Under the pieces are notes generated by a model that saw nothing but the letters and a program-made list of their open reading frames with translations, searched no databases and was not told where the DNA came from. DNA of 64,000 bases from Henckelia pumila (taxonomy: Eukaryota; Streptophyta; Magnoliopsida; Lamiales; Gesneriaceae): positions 148,318,861 to 148,382,860 of the forward strand of contig NC_133122.1 of the NCBI RefSeq assembly GCF_033568475.1, given 5' to 3'. This document shows, piece after piece, positions 25,780 to 37,936 of this stretch. Within the stretch, counting starts at the first letter, position 1, and each line of letters opens with the position of its first letter. A program made the translations under genes and the position numbers.

Positions 25780-27900
25780 TGTTGTGGGGACCTCGGGAGC
25801 TAATCAAATCTTATAGGGCGATTAATAACTAAAACTAGTTAATCTGCAATACCGGATAATTGGCGACGCAAAACCTTACAATTGGCGACACAAAAATACG
25901 TCGCAAAAAGATCAACAATTTTTATTTTTTTAAAAAAAAAAATCTGACGCGCGGGCGCGCCTAAGGCTCGGGCCAAGGCACTCAAAGTGCCTTGCTTAGG
26001 CGCGGCCGCGCCTCCTGGCTGAGCGAGCGCGCCTAGGCCTTGGGTACCACTCCTAAATAGCTGAAAAATGAAGGTTTTGCCCCTGTTTTGAATCTCAAAC
26101 ACCATCTAACATTACAAACATGAATCATGCTTCAAAATCTAAACAAAATCATGCATAACCATGAGCTAATCAAGCAACAAAACATAGAACTTGATATACA
26201 ACCCACAAGATCTTACATCCTCTTGTTCTTGACCAACATACATATCTATATGTTCAAAAGTTCCAAGTACTAGACAAACTCAAGTTCAAGATACAAAGGT
26301 TGACATCAACTCTACTTCTTATACCCAAAATCACCACATGCTAATCTCTCTTTCGAGCTATTCTTGTCACTTCTGACCAGCTCCTGCCCCACCTATTGCC
26401 ATGCACACATACAAAACAAAGCAATAGCCAGATACCTCCGATGAGAATAAAATCCCAGTATAAACAACATAAAACGCGAGATAATAAATGTGAATGCAAT
26501 GCATATGTCAAAATAAGCTATCAATCTGATATCAATAGGATATTGGTTCTTGGAATCCCGAAAAAATAAAATCTTCAACGAACACCAACTCACCCAATCG
26601 AGGTGAAGTCAAATACTTTATTTCCTCTGACTTTGGTGCAACTATAGTGAGTCTTCTGACTCTGGAAGTAAGTCTACAGTCCATGCCACTCAACTACAAC
26701 CCTCCAAACATCATATGCACTCTAGGCTTTTCAACCCTCTGTGCTTTTCACGCTAGAGTTCAAGATGAATGCAACATGTTCTGTATGCATTAAATGCTAT
26801 AAAACACCTTGAACACTTACTCAATTAAACAAGCAAAGCAATAAAATCATCTAATCACATAAAGCACATAATCAAACAAGTATGTGATTAACAAGGGAAT
26901 ACTCGAGAATCATAGCTGTCTCGAGTGTTCTATCCCATCTGGATTAGTTGTCATTTATACCTTTCAATGTCGAGTCTGAAAATGCTTCAAATCTAAAAAC
27001 ATAACATGATGAACATATATTAAAATTTGCTCAAGTCATGGCTACTTGCTCAATGCAACAACTTCAAACCTTTTTCAAATCCTTCTCGGTTCGAATCGGA
27101 GATCTCGAGTTCGGCAACTTTGATATAAAGCTGAGAAATGACATGTAGAGTGACTAACAAGATCAGATGCAACTCAAACCATGCTTCTTTCACTCAACAA
27201 TCTCAAAGTCTTGATATTTTGCGAATCAACGGCGTAACGGCTAAACACCGGCAATTCAAACGATATTTACATCAATCTACCAAGCCATACCAACCATAAT
27301 CTCTATCATATCAGCTCAAAAACATAAAAAATCAGTAACATTCAGATATGGTAGTGTTCGAATTCTGCTTTTAAATTCATATAAAATCCGAATGACAGTC
27401 TTTTTTCGAACCGTCTGCGAATACATAATCGGTATTAGCTCAGTCACATATATAATCAAAAATAAGAACAACCCATCTTCAACATAAAAATCAAATTTGA
27501 GAAAACTCAATAAAATTTGTACCAAAACGTAGCTCTCGGAGCGCTGATCGCAGATATATATTTATCTCTAATTTCTGACGGCCGGATCACGCAAAATCGA
27601 AGCTTTTAAGAGACAAAAATGGAGTCTTGGAATGTTGAAATCGAGTTCTGCCTTTCTTCTATTTTCTTCTGATGGTTTCCACGTGCAAAGGAGATAATTC
27701 AAGTAAAGAATTAGATAAATATAAGCATATTTGCAGTTTAGTCCCTGAACTTTTGACTATTTGCAATTCAGTCTCCGAAAAAGCGATTTAATTCAATTTC
27801 AATCCTTATTTATTTAAGAATATTAGAATTTAATTCTAAACTCTAAATATTCCCAAATTAAATATTCTTGGATTAAAATTAAATAATCCCGGGCCTTACA
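25780..27900 (-). repeat. 5' LTR of Ty3 element B
   Basis: On the element strand it begins TGTAAGGCCCGGGATT at 27900 and ends CCCCACAACA at 25780, 2,121 bp with TG...CA ends, followed by the primer-binding site. It is unrelated in sequence to the element A LTR except in overall layout: AT-rich with one GC-rich hairpin island. Confidence 0.75.
25956..26004. repeat. Nested GC-rich hairpin in the element-B LTR
   Basis: Inner stem CAAGGCACT (25974-25982) with AGTGCCTTG (25986-25994), loop CAA. Outer stem CGCGCCTAAG (25956-25965) with CTTAGGCGCG (25995-26004). Both stems are perfect. Confidence 0.9.
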
Positions 27901-29440
27901 CTTGCCATTGTTATTCCAGGGAGCTGGAGGACCTGATGAAGAGGAATGCTGCTCAAACAATGGGAGATCGCCAGGCTCGAAGCGGAAGCCCGGCTTTTCA
28001 TGGAATCCTTACTCTTGAACCCAACTACAATGCAGAAATCAGACACTGATTACTTCTTGCGTCTGTAAAATTTGAAGGTTGGAGAGACGTTTCGCAGGCT
28101 GAAAAATGAGGAGAAACCCAAGAAAATGGAGAGTCAAAAAGTCCCATCTCATCACCATTAACAAAGTGTGGTTCAATGTCAGGAATGACAACCGAATTTG
28201 GTCTGGGTTAAGTAGGTTCCTCAGACGCAGGAAACAAGAAAGATGACGATCTTGAGCTTAAGATCATCAAGTCTTGCACAGATAATGTTCAATTGGGATT
28301 GCAGATAATGTTCAATCGGGATCGGTTCAATGAATTGGAGGATTCATTTGAGTATGCATTGCAACTGTTTTTGATTTTCCAAGTAATAATGACGAGTTTC
28401 CTGGAACATTATGATTTATGTGCTTATGGTAGTGATTTTATACACAAACACTGCTTAGCACCTTTCTCAACTTCAAAAAGTATCTAATGATTGTCATTGA
28501 AGAAAGGCTGATTTGAATGTTAGATTCTTAATGAATTGAAGAGTCAATTTTAAGATGTAAAATTGTAGTTTGAACCAGAAGGCTTTTGTATTGGGTGAGA
28601 CAAATGTTTTAATTCTGCATTTCTTCTTACCAGTCGACAATGTCACATGGAATACCACATGCTCTAAAGTCTAAACAATGATTTGTGGTTGCAAGTTATG
28701 ATCACCAAAACTATTTTCGTGAGCGAAAAGTACTCGAATTATACTTTTAATACACGATGAAACATAACAAGATCAAAAGTGAAATAAAAATTAATGTTTT
28801 TTCAGGAAAAATAATAATTTGATTTAAAAAGTAATATTTTTTAATCAAATAATAATATAATATAAAATAATATTTTCGATATAAAAAGTAATACTTTTAT
28901 TGTAAAAATTAATACCTTTGAGATAAAAATAATATATATGATGTCTATCACACGTGATATGTTTATTGTGCATCACAGAGAAGTTTTCTGATTGGAGAAT
29001 ACATTTCGTTTCATCAAAATCATATCGTCCAAAATTGGGACGGCCTATGCTAGCACATGGACTACATCCAACGGTTCTTGTTTTTTGTATTTGAAATATT
29101 CATGTGAAATCTTAAATGCAAAAGAAAAAAAAATGGACCGTTACTCCGTTAGATTTCCAATGAGGCAGTATAGACAAAACCTCTAAAAATGTCTTTGACA
29201 GACCGTGGACCCTTGGATACAGATCATCAATGGGATCTAAACGTAACAGAATTTATTGTAGAAAACTAATATATGCTTATTTGACTCCAAATTATCACTG
29301 TTTATGTGAAAAATATTTGTTTTCATTGCAAAAATATTATTTTTTATATCAAAATATTACTTTGCAAAAAATTGAGAATACCTTGACGACTTAATGACAT
29401 TCTAATAATTTGTGACTTACTACGGAAACACTAACTTCAT
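27901..29440. other. No confident gene; possible exon-like fragment at 27920-28044
   Basis: Just outside the element-B LTR a CAG precedes an open stretch reading ELEDLMKRNAAQTMGDRQAR and ending EIRH then TGA at about 28044. This could be the last exon of a host gene interrupted by the retrotransposon, but I do not recognise it. From 28700 the DNA is AT-rich with TAATATTTTT-type phrases similar to dispersed repeats elsewhere. Confidence 0.3.
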
Positions 29441-30370
29441 ACTACATTCTATTAATATTTATAATATGAATGATTGAATATAAAATAAAGTATTATTTTT
29501 TCTATGAAAAATATTACTTTTTCGATAAAAAGTACTAGTTTTTCTGTTAAAAGTATTACTTCTAAAATATGCTACTTGACATAAAAAGTATTAGTTTTTC
29601 TGTGAAAAATATTAATTGTTTAATAAAAAATATTACTTTTTATGATAAAACTTTTATTTCTAGATTACGTTAATTTGACATAAAAAATATTATTTTTTTG
29701 TCAAAAATATTAGTTTTTTCTATTAAAGGTATTATTACCTCTAACGTATGTTAATTGGACATAAAAAGTAAATTTTTTTTTGAAAAATATTAGTTTTGCT
29801 GTGAAAAATATTCGTTTTTATGATAAAAGTATTATTTTGTATGTGAAAAGTATTACTTCTAACTAAAGTATGCATATTAAACATAAAAAGTAATACTTTT
29901 TATTTTAAAAGTATTATTTTAAGGTCAAAATTATTAATTTTTCCGTTAAAAATATTAATTCTATCGTTTGCATAAAAATATTGCTTTTTTAGTTACAAAT
30001 ATTATTTTTTCTGTGCAAAGTATTAGTTTTTGTGATGAACATATTACTTCTAATGTATGCTAATTTGACATAAAAAAATATTACTTTTTCTGCAAAAAAA
30101 TATTAATTTTGTTATAAAAAAATATTATATTTTTTGTTAAAAGTATTCCTTCTAACGTATGTGTTTACATGTTATGACAAAATTAATGCATGCTTATTTG
30201 ACATAATAGTATATGTTTTTATGTCAAAAGTATTACATATTTTGTCAAACGTATTATTTTTTTTGTTAAAAGTATTACTTCAATTGTATGTTGATTTGAC
30301 ATAAAAAAACATTACCTTTTTAGTCAAAAGTATTATTTTTTATGATAAAAGTATTACTTCTAGATTATGA
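29440..30370. repeat. Degenerate tandem repeat array
   Basis: Recurring unit approximating CTAATTTGACATAAAAAGTA followed by several AAAAGTATTA/TTTTTCTGTGAAAAATATTA blocks. The GACATAAAA-type core recurs near 29578, 29667, 29754, 29879, 30063, 30198 and 30292, so the spacing is roughly 90-130 bp. Strongly diverged, non-coding. Confidence 0.65.
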
Positions 30371-30802
30371 TAATTTAAATCATTAATGCGAATCATGAAA
30401 CATGTTTCTAGCCATCTCAAATGTGTACAACCGAGGTTTTCTCTAGCTCAATATATAAGGTTATAGTGCCAACTCTTTAGATGCTAAGCAAGCATTCAAG
30501 AAGTTCAATGAAATGAAAATAATTCTTACAAATTGATCAAATGGTTTCCCATCCGGAAAACTTTTTAGATGTTTAGGTTTAAAAGCAATTTTTCTTAAAA
30601 TGCTCATATTTTTAGCTTATATTAAATTTGAAATTTTATTCCAAATATTCAAACATCTTGATCTCACGTATTTCTTTATAATAAAATAATGGTATCTAAA
30701 AAGAGAATTTCTAAATAAGTTTGAGCTTTTGCAAACACTTGCACTATTGCATTATCATGCGTGTGTTGTTTGTATCCTTCAGTAATGGTAAATGTGATCG
30801 GT

Positions 30803-31317
30803 TTACAAATGAGCTGTCATATTCAAGCCTTGGATCATTGCTTCCCCGTGTATATTAAAGCTAAGACGTACAACACGCCGTTGTTTATGTCAATAAAGCA
30901 AAACCTGTGCAGTCAAAATTCAGAAACTGCATTTTTAAGCTCACTCTGCAAAACTCGACTCAACTATAAACAACTGAGAATCTCGACATACCTCTCTGGC
31001 CCCAGTCCAAGAGCCGTGCAGATCAACGCCCTCAAAATTGACTTATGAGTCACAACCAAGAAACTTTATCCGTATCCATTCTAGAAGATATGTAAGATAT
31101 ACTAGGACAGCTAGGGAATAGATTGATTTTTTGGTCAAGAAAAGAGCCTTACTGGGGAGAACAAGATTTCTAACCAAGCTTCACGAGCTGTCTGCCACAA
31201 TTGTCGAACATGATATACGCCATTCGAAAGATCCTCTCTCCATGCTGTGTACTCCTCGGGATATTTCTTCCGGGCATCCATCGCCTCCAAACACTCAACG
31301 TGATTTACTAAGTGGAT
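30803..31317 (-). pseudogene. Phosphoglycerate mutase-like (histidine phosphatase) gene fragment
   Basis: Three minus-strand exon remnants. About 31153-31317 reads ECLEAMDARKKYPEEYTAW...GVYHVRQLWQTAREAWLEIL. 30992-31063 reads FLVVTHKSILRALICTALGL plus GPE, including the H-containing motif of the superfamily. 30803-30904 reads DINNG and, after a frameshift, LSFNIHGEAMIQGLNMTAHL then TAA. Splice-like GT and AG borders are preserved, and the exon 2/3 join is in frame (AG/G giving Arg). The N-terminal RHG motif and earlier exons are not found upstream. With the frameshift and missing front it is a broken or partial copy. Confidence 0.75.
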
Positions 31318-31403
31318 ATCGCTGACAGATTTATCAAGTGATGGCTAAATTCATTGGGAAGCAGAGTTGTGTGTGTTGTTGGCATCGATATGCCTGTACT
31401 TTA

Positions 31404-31523
<120 letters not shown>

Positions 31524-32790
31524 CTACATGACAATATCAAGAAAAAGTATAACGAAATAAAAAATGTGGTGGAGACAAATGTCACAAGAATCTGGCCAGT
31601 ATTCAGAAAAGGTATTCTACTAAGTTAGACTTATTCGAGATGTCAAAATTTTATGGATTGTGAAAACGGTATTCCAGTAACTGAGTCTAACGCGTGCTCA
31701 TTACTTACCCAGTTCTCACAATCCATGGCTGCACCAAAACTCACAAGCAATATCATAACTCTCCATCACCTCACAGTCTATAAAGCATTGAAAATTTTCA
31801 GAAAGTTCTAAGACCGTGTTTCGCATTACATTTGCAAAGAAACATTGTTGAGAAACCATTCAACTAAATCAAATAAAATCATATAAATTTACCATACCAT
31901 TATGATAACTTGATTGTGAGAGTCGACTTTAAATATTGAATGATATGTTCCCGACAAGGTAACATAAATGAGAATAGAATGCTTATACTCTCCTCCAATC
32001 TAGCTCTACCTGCCAACCTCGTACACTCCTATTCCTATACATCACTTTTGTCAACCTCAAGTCTCATAGATTTTCCTCAACTCTTACCAAAACTGCAGTA
32101 ACCAATACATCAAGCCCACACACCAAGATGTCTCTTCTTAAGTTATAAACACATTTACGATCAAGAATCTGACCACTTCACCAACACAATAAAAAAATGA
32201 AAAGTTAATAAGATTCCAAAAGAAAAGAAGCTAATACCTGATCAGTTCTTTGGCAATCCCTTCGGACTCTGGTCTTCTTATATTTTTATGCATTCCCACG
32301 CTTCCGATAACTGAAAAACCATTAATTCTGTTTTTCCGGCAAACTTGAAGGGTTCTGACAGTACAGATTCCCGCAAAGTGGTGCCGATCAAGACGATATC
32401 CTGGGAGGCAGATCATGGAGGCCAACCAAGCTTTATCAACCAATTTTCTACCAATCCCAAAGCGCAAAAAGAAAAATCATACCGACAAAACTTGATCAAA
32501 AGGGGGAAAAAAACTAATCTGCTAGAGTCAAAATAGAGAGAAATTTTGACACTCACACGGTAAATCTTTGTTCTTCAATGTTGAAGGCGAGCTTCTCAGT
32601 TCGAATCCATCGAAATCGAGATGTTACGATTCGAGATGGAGCCAGGGGCGAGCTTCTCTATTGAAATCGAACACGGGCTATGAAGTTGGCGTGGCATCGA
32701 TTCGAGAGGATTCAGAGTTCAGGGACGGAGTTAGGGCTCAATAAAGTAGAGAAATAGGATTATAATTTGGGCCAGAACACGGGGCGGGTT
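31524..32790. other. Unassigned region between orphan exons and an inverted repeat
   Basis: A 78-codon minus frame at 32231-32467 (starting MRFGIGRKLVDKAW) and the alternative frame IVLIGTTLRESVLSEPFKFAG look protein-like, but I could not assign them. They may be another fragment of the same degenerate locus. The rest shows no gene signal. Confidence 0.3.
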
Positions 32791-32805
32791 GAGTTACAGC
32801 AGGTG

Positions 32806-32862
32806 GGTTGTGGGTCAGACTCCGTCTCACGAAATATGACCCGTGAAACTGTCTCACACAAA
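32806..32862. repeat. Short inverted-repeat element (GTCTCACG type)
   Basis: GTGGGTCAGACTCCGTCTCACGAAATATGA... then CCCGTGAAACTGTCTCAC form an imperfect inverted repeat. It resembles similar phrases near 50.8, 56.9 and 60.2 kb. Confidence 0.5.
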
Positions 32863-33816
32863 TGTTTGCCTTGATTCTTCCACTTTCCATATAACCCATC
32901 AACCGATGAAATCATTAACCCAAATCCTATTACCCAAATTTCTGTTTTGTTTTGTTTTTTTATTTTTCATTACTTCCATGTACAGTAGAATCTGATCTCT
33001 AAATTCTTGAACTTCATTTCTTTTGGATGGGGATTAGGAAGGAAATACATTAAATCACCCAAGTACTCAATAATTTAACCATTTTAACTTAGTCAAACAA
33101 ATTGAAATTTTTTACAAATATATTAAATAATATTTAGTAATGGAAGCATCCTACCTCATCATATTGCCTATAAAATTTCGTTTTCCTTTTTTAAAAAAAT
33201 GGGATTCTAGATTTATATAATACTACATTTGAAAAGAATTGGGTTTTGTTCTTTTTTAAAAACAAAAATAAAATTTTTCAAAAAAAAACAAAACAAAAAT
33301 AAAAAAAAAAATGAATTTGATTTAGGAGTAATAGAGTTAGGCAAGTAGCTTAGCGTAGTTTAGGCGTCAGAAACAATAATTTTTCACAAATTCCACTCGT
33401 AATCAGTAATCTGTCTGTAATTTCGTATTTCTTCCCAAATCAAGAACAAATTATTTTCATGTTCATTACATCATTCCTCTTCCGATGTCCAAAACCAGTT
33501 CTTTGAATTTCTCCAGTGATAAGGGATCGCTTTTCTTGTCCATTTCTTCATCTTCAACTAATTATCTTCAAGGGTTTTCCAGCATTCGCTGTTGAATTTC
33601 CTCGATTCTCAGAAAAAGTCAACTCTGCAGCTCGAAGGGGGATGGTCTGCGTACTCCCCCAATCCGAAGATCCTTTTCTTCGAGGTTCTTATTCTTCACA
33701 GTTTCTCCTAGTCTCCTAGCTTCTGATTATTTTGTTCGATAAGATTTTGCTAGGAAAAGAAAAGAAGAAAATGGTTTCTTTTAACTGAGTAGTATTAGTG
33801 GGTAGGGATTATATAC
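32863..33816 (+). promoter_or_regulatory. Upstream region and 5' leader of the GnTII gene
   Basis: AT-rich to about 33,320, then pyrimidine-rich leader-like sequence. Several short ATG frames lie in the likely leader (for example at 33516), which could act as upstream ORFs. No clear TATA box position was fixed. Confidence 0.35.
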
Positions 33817-35151
33817 ATGGCGGCTTTGTTCAGAAAAGCTCGAGTGAAAGATGGGTCTTTTAGGCGTGCAGTTTTGATCTTTCTGTTGGGATCTTTTTTA
33901 TTGGTTTTGGTATTAAGAACAAATGCTGTTGTAGATTTAATCAACAAAAGATACACCTTTGCGAGTGATGATGATTCTTTTGGATTGACTGCTGACAACT
34001 ATACTTTGGGATTTTCCGAGAATTTAGAGCTTCCTACACAAAATGAGCTTTCGATTTTGTTAGAGGATCATAATCGGATGCCACCCAAGAACTTGGATTT
34101 ATATCCTAAGTTAGCCAAGCATCATATAGTCATTGTGTTGTATGTTCACAACCGGCCTAAATATCTTCAAGTGGTCATTGATAGCCTTTCCCAAGTAGTA
34201 GGGATTAGCGAAACGCTGCTGATAGTTAGTCACGATGGTTTTTTCGAGGAGATGGATAAGATTGTGAAGGGTATCAAGTTTTGCCAAGTGAAACAAATTT
34301 TTGCCCCATATTCGCCCCATGTCTTTGGTAGTAGTTTTCCTGGTGTTTCACCTGGAGATTGTAAGGACAAAGAGGATCCTGCAAAGATTAAGTGTAAAGG
34401 GAATCCGGATCAGTATGGCAACCACCGTTTACCGAAGATTGTGTCGTTGAAGCATCATTGGTGGTGGATGATGAACACTGTGTGGGATGGTTTGAGAGAG
34501 ACCAGAAAGCATTCTGGTCATATTCTCTTCATCGAAGAGGATCACTTTATATATCCCAATGCATATCAAAATTTGATGTTACTGACGGAGTTGAAGCATA
34601 AAAAATGCCCACTTTGCTATGCTGCAAATCTTGCACCCTCTGATGTGAAGTTAAGAGGAGAAAGGTTGGAGACTCTGATTGCAGAGAGGATGGGGAATGT
34701 GGGATATGCCTTTAACCGAACTGTATGGAGAAAGATACACAGGAAAGCTAGAGAGTTTTGCGCTTTTGATGATTATAATTGGGATATAACAATGTGGGCT
34801 ACCGTGTATCCTTCATTTGGAGGACCTGTGTACTCCTTACGGGGACCTAGGACAAGTGCTGTTCACTTTGGAAAATGCGGATTGCATCAAGGACAGGACG
34901 AGAAAGCCCCATGTGTTCATGATGGTTCTGTGAATTTCGAAGTGGAACAAGAGGATAGAGTTCCGAATATCAAATCAAAATGGGGAGTAAACGTACTCAC
35001 GAACCAACCTGGTTATAAAGCTGGTTTTCGGGGTTGGGGAGGGTGGGGAGATACTCGAGATCGTGAATTGTGTATGCAATTTTCCAAGATGTATGTGGTT
35101 AAAGATTTGGGAAAGGTGTCAATGACGTTTAGCTCGGTTAGAACAAGCTAA
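33817..35151 (+). CDS. GNTII: Alpha-1,6-mannosyl-glycoprotein 2-beta-N-acetylglucosaminyltransferase (GnTII, GT16)
   Basis: One uninterrupted 444-codon frame with no intron. This family adds GlcNAc to the alpha-1,6 mannose arm of complex N-glycans in the Golgi. The short basic cytosolic tail (MAALFRKARVKDGSFRR) is followed by a hydrophobic signal anchor at about residues 18-35 (AVLIFLLGSFLLVLVL), giving type II membrane topology. The catalytic domain shows HIVIVLYVHNRPKYLQVVID, then LLIVSHDG, then the acidic metal-binding motif IEEDHFIYPNAYQ near residue 240. Cys-rich C-terminal blocks include SAVHFGKCGLHQGQ and GWGGWGDTRDRELC. Length and motif order agree with plant GnTII. The gene ends 557 bp from the convergent transporter gene. 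Confidence 0.95.
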   Translation: MAALFRKARVKDGSFRRAVLIFLLGSFLLVLVLRTNAVVDLINKRYTFASDDDSFGLTADNYTLGFSENLELPTQNELSILLEDHNRMPPKNLDLYPKLAKHHIVIVLYVHNRPKYLQVVIDSLSQVVGISETLLIVSHDGFFEEMDKIVKGIKFCQVKQIFAPYSPHVFGSSFPGVSPGDCKDKEDPAKIKCKGNPDQYGNHRLPKIVSLKHHWWWMMNTVWDGLRETRKHSGHILFIEEDHFIYPNAYQNLMLLTELKHKKCPLCYAANLAPSDVKLRGERLETLIAERMGNVGYAFNRTVWRKIHRKAREFCAFDDYNWDITMWATVYPSFGGPVYSLRGPRTSAVHFGKCGLHQGQDEKAPCVHDGSVNFEVEQEDRVPNIKSKWGVNVLTNQPGYKAGFRGWGGWGDTRDRELCMQFSKMYVVKDLGKVSMTFSSVRTS

Positions 35152-35708
35152 GACATGAACCCACGAAGTGGACGTTGTTTGTCCTGTGATGAAAGGGGAT
35201 ATAGCTTTTATATTTGCATCTTTGTTGTACAATTAGAGGAGCCTATGACAATGTCATTTCATTATCGTTTTGCTCTGTTCTAAGAAATTGCAATTTTGTT
35301 TTTCATTTTTTCTTCCAAATGTGTACCAGTAAGATATTCCTATAACATGTTTATACATCTTATTGCCTGATTTTCATACAGTTGGTTTGCTCTTACATCT
35401 TCATCCTTCACTGTTTACATACACGGGTTGAACCTCGAACTTGGGTCTAGCATGATATCTAGAAGTGCAAACAGATCTAAATACTAATTATATTTCAAGA
35501 TTCGAACTTGAGCTCAAATGCTTTCAGTGCCTCAAAACACTCGAATCTTCTGTTTGAAGTTTGTGCTGCATCTTGAACTTCAAGTTGTCGAAATAGCATA
35601 TGAAGCGAGCCTCGATGTTGCACCCGCAACACAGAGAAGGCGAGTAATTGGAACGACTAAACCACGCCCACACCCATACGTACAAATGAAACAACAAAGT
35701 GCAAAAGG
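35152..35708. other. Convergent intergenic space (3' regions of GnTII and transporter genes)
   Basis: Probable 3' UTRs of both genes. No further gene signal. Confidence 0.5.
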
Positions 35709-37578
35709 TTAGGCTTCATTTCTTTTCTCCAACTCTTTGATGGTGGACCTCCACTTGAAGAAACTCCCAAACAAAGCCTCCATTTCCTCCAAGGTTCTCC
35801 CCTGTGTCTCAGGTAACAATGTGTAGAAGAATAGCCAAGCCACAGTGGTGATTCCACTGAACAAAAAGAATGCCCCGCCGATCGTGATGGCCTTGTAAAG
35901 TGATATAAAGGTCATCAGAACGACTCCACTCGTGAATCGATTCACGGCCACTCCTATGCTGCATCCTTGAGCTCTCAGCCTCAGTGGAAATATCTCAGAG
36001 CTGTAGACCCATGCTATAGGACCCATTCCGATGGAGAAGAAGGCGACACTTGATAAAGTCGTGATGATACACAACACCACTGCCCAGATAATAGCTTGAT
36101 CTTTGTGGTGGTCGATTATGGTTAATCCAACAGCAAGTCCCATTAGGGATGCTATCATTCCACCGCAACTCGTCAGCAGGAGTACCCGTCGCCCCACCCT
36201 GTCGACTAAGAATGTAGCCACCAGAACGAATATGGTCTTGCTTGCCCCGACGGCGATGGTGGCGAGTAACTTGTCTGAATCATTTTTTATTCCAGCTTTC
36301 GCGTAGATTCTTGGACTGTACATCAGGACTGCGTCTACTCCACTAGCTTGTTGGAAGAGGTGTATGCCGATGCAAGCGACTAGAATGTGAAGAACTGGTG
36401 GTGTTGGATGGAGGAGCAGCTCTTTCCAGACATCCTCGCCGTGGCTGCGTGTTGGGACGGTTATGAGGTTGTCGTCGCAGTTTTCAGGCAATCCTGCGGC
36501 CTCCTTGATGTCAGCAAATCTCAGTTGGGCTTCTTCTGGTGAATCTGATACTCTGAGGAGAACTTTTTTGGCGTCACCAAGCCGGCCTTGGAGGACTAGC
36601 CATCGAGGCGACTCTGGCATGGCTAGTACACCAATGGCCAGGAAGATGGACGGGACTGCGCCGAGTCCGAGCATCAGTCGCCAGCCTAATTTTAGTGGGA
36701 GACCCGCGAATGCATAGTTTGATACAAATCCAAGCAGAACACCTGTTCACATAACCAAACTAAATAAGCAAATATCTTCATATTATTATTATAGTGAAAA
36801 AAGTGATCTTCTAGCCAAAGTACACACCGAAGTTGATGAAGACTTCCGGGAAGGAAGTGAGGAATCCACGGGAGGAGGTAGGCGCCACCTCGGCAGCATA
36901 CACCGGCGCGATCATGAGTGCGTAGCCGACCCCGATGCCGGCAACAAATCTGCCCACCATAAGGAAGGCGTAGTCAGTGGCGAAGCCCATGAGTATTGCT
37001 CCTACAAAGAAGATTGCGGAGGCCAAGACAATGGTGTAACGCCGCCCAATCCAGTCGGAGGTCCGCCCCGCCATGGCGGATCCGACGAGGGAGTAGATGT
37101 TGATGGTCCCCACCAGAATCTCGATTTGGACATCGCTGATTTTCAAATCTTTCTTGATGTATAGACTTGCTCCACTCATTACTCCTGTGTCTATATTTAA
37201 TGGTTGTCGATCATAAAATGAGTATACTATCTGACGATTAACTCTATATTTTTTTTTAATCTTTTTGATATCACATGTTAGAAACTTACTTTAAAGAGGA
37301 AAAATAATATATAAATCCATCACCCATAAGAATAATAATCCCATATGAAGAAGATTTAAAATTCCCAGAGTAAAATTATCACTAATTAAGTTGAAGAAAA
37401 TAGTAACAATAAGAAGAAGAATACCATATCCCAGCAAGACTGAAGTCATAGAAGCAAGAATTGATATAGCCAAAGCATATTTGTTTCTTTTGTGTTTGTT
37501 TGTGGCTGCAGAATGATTAGGCATATGGATTTTGCTCGAAACTTCATTGACGTTATCAGATTGCTTCTGATCATCCAT
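35709..37578 (-). CDS. Polyol/monosaccharide proton symporter (PLT/PMT type, major facilitator superfamily)
   Basis: Exons 37425-37578, 36828-37190 and 35709-36742 join in frame (both introns split a codon after its first base) to give 516 residues, the usual size. Plant PLT/PMT proteins import linear polyols, cyclitols or hexoses across the plasma membrane with protons. Sugar-transporter landmarks are in order: LLGYDTGVMSG across the first junction, SDWIGRRYTIVLAS, GRFVAGIGVGYALM, PESPRWLVLQGRL, the QQASGVDAVLMYSPRI central motif, VDRVGRRVLLL, and PETQGRTLEEMEALF near the C-terminus. Twelve hydrophobic segments fit the pattern. The loop between halves holds the PTRSHGEDVWKELLLHP segment typical of this subfamily. 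No damage seen. Substrate cannot be told from sequence. Confidence 0.92.
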
Positions 37579-37752
37579 TCTTCTTCTTCTCTTTGTTTGT
37601 CTTGGGTTTCTATAATTACATATATGGGCATATGAATATCTATGTATTATCTATTATCTATTATATTACATATCTAATGAGTTTATTTATGAATTTATAT
37701 GACTATTCTTTTCCATTAATCTATTATTACATTACATTACTTGCACATTTCT

Positions 37753-37900
37753 AAATATGTGAGTTTATTTATGAATTTACGTGGTTAGCTACCCTTTTCT
37801 ATTAATAGTATATAATTAATGTATTTTTTCAATTATTTATTTATGTGACTCATCAATTAAGTAATTTATTTAAAAATATATATCATGCACTCTTTCATCA

Positions 37901-37936
<36 letters not shown>

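Larger units (their letters stand above)
14164..27900 (-). mobile_element. Composite, rearranged Ty3 (Metaviridae-type) retrotransposon tract
   Basis: Minus orientation. Going 5' to 3' on the minus strand: family-B LTR (27900-25780), B leader and gag-pol (25779-22450), a duplicated family-A protease-RT block (22449-21191), family-A gag remainder (21190-20462), a probable intron (20461-20259), family-A pol (20258-16885) and family-A LTR (16838-14164). The two LTRs are different sequences. The bases outside the ends differ (TAATC before 14164, CTTGC after 27900), so this is not one clean insertion. Stops and frameshifts are present in both elements. Recombination or template switching between two elements is the likely origin. 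Confidence 0.85.

Noticed and set aside
29440-30370. CRISPR-like array
   Set aside because: Nuclear plant DNA, and the units are diverged and irregularly spaced with no constant repeat.
32231-32467. Earlier exons of the phosphoglycerate mutase-like gene
   Set aside because: No RHG motif or other superfamily landmark could be found in any frame, so it is left unassigned.
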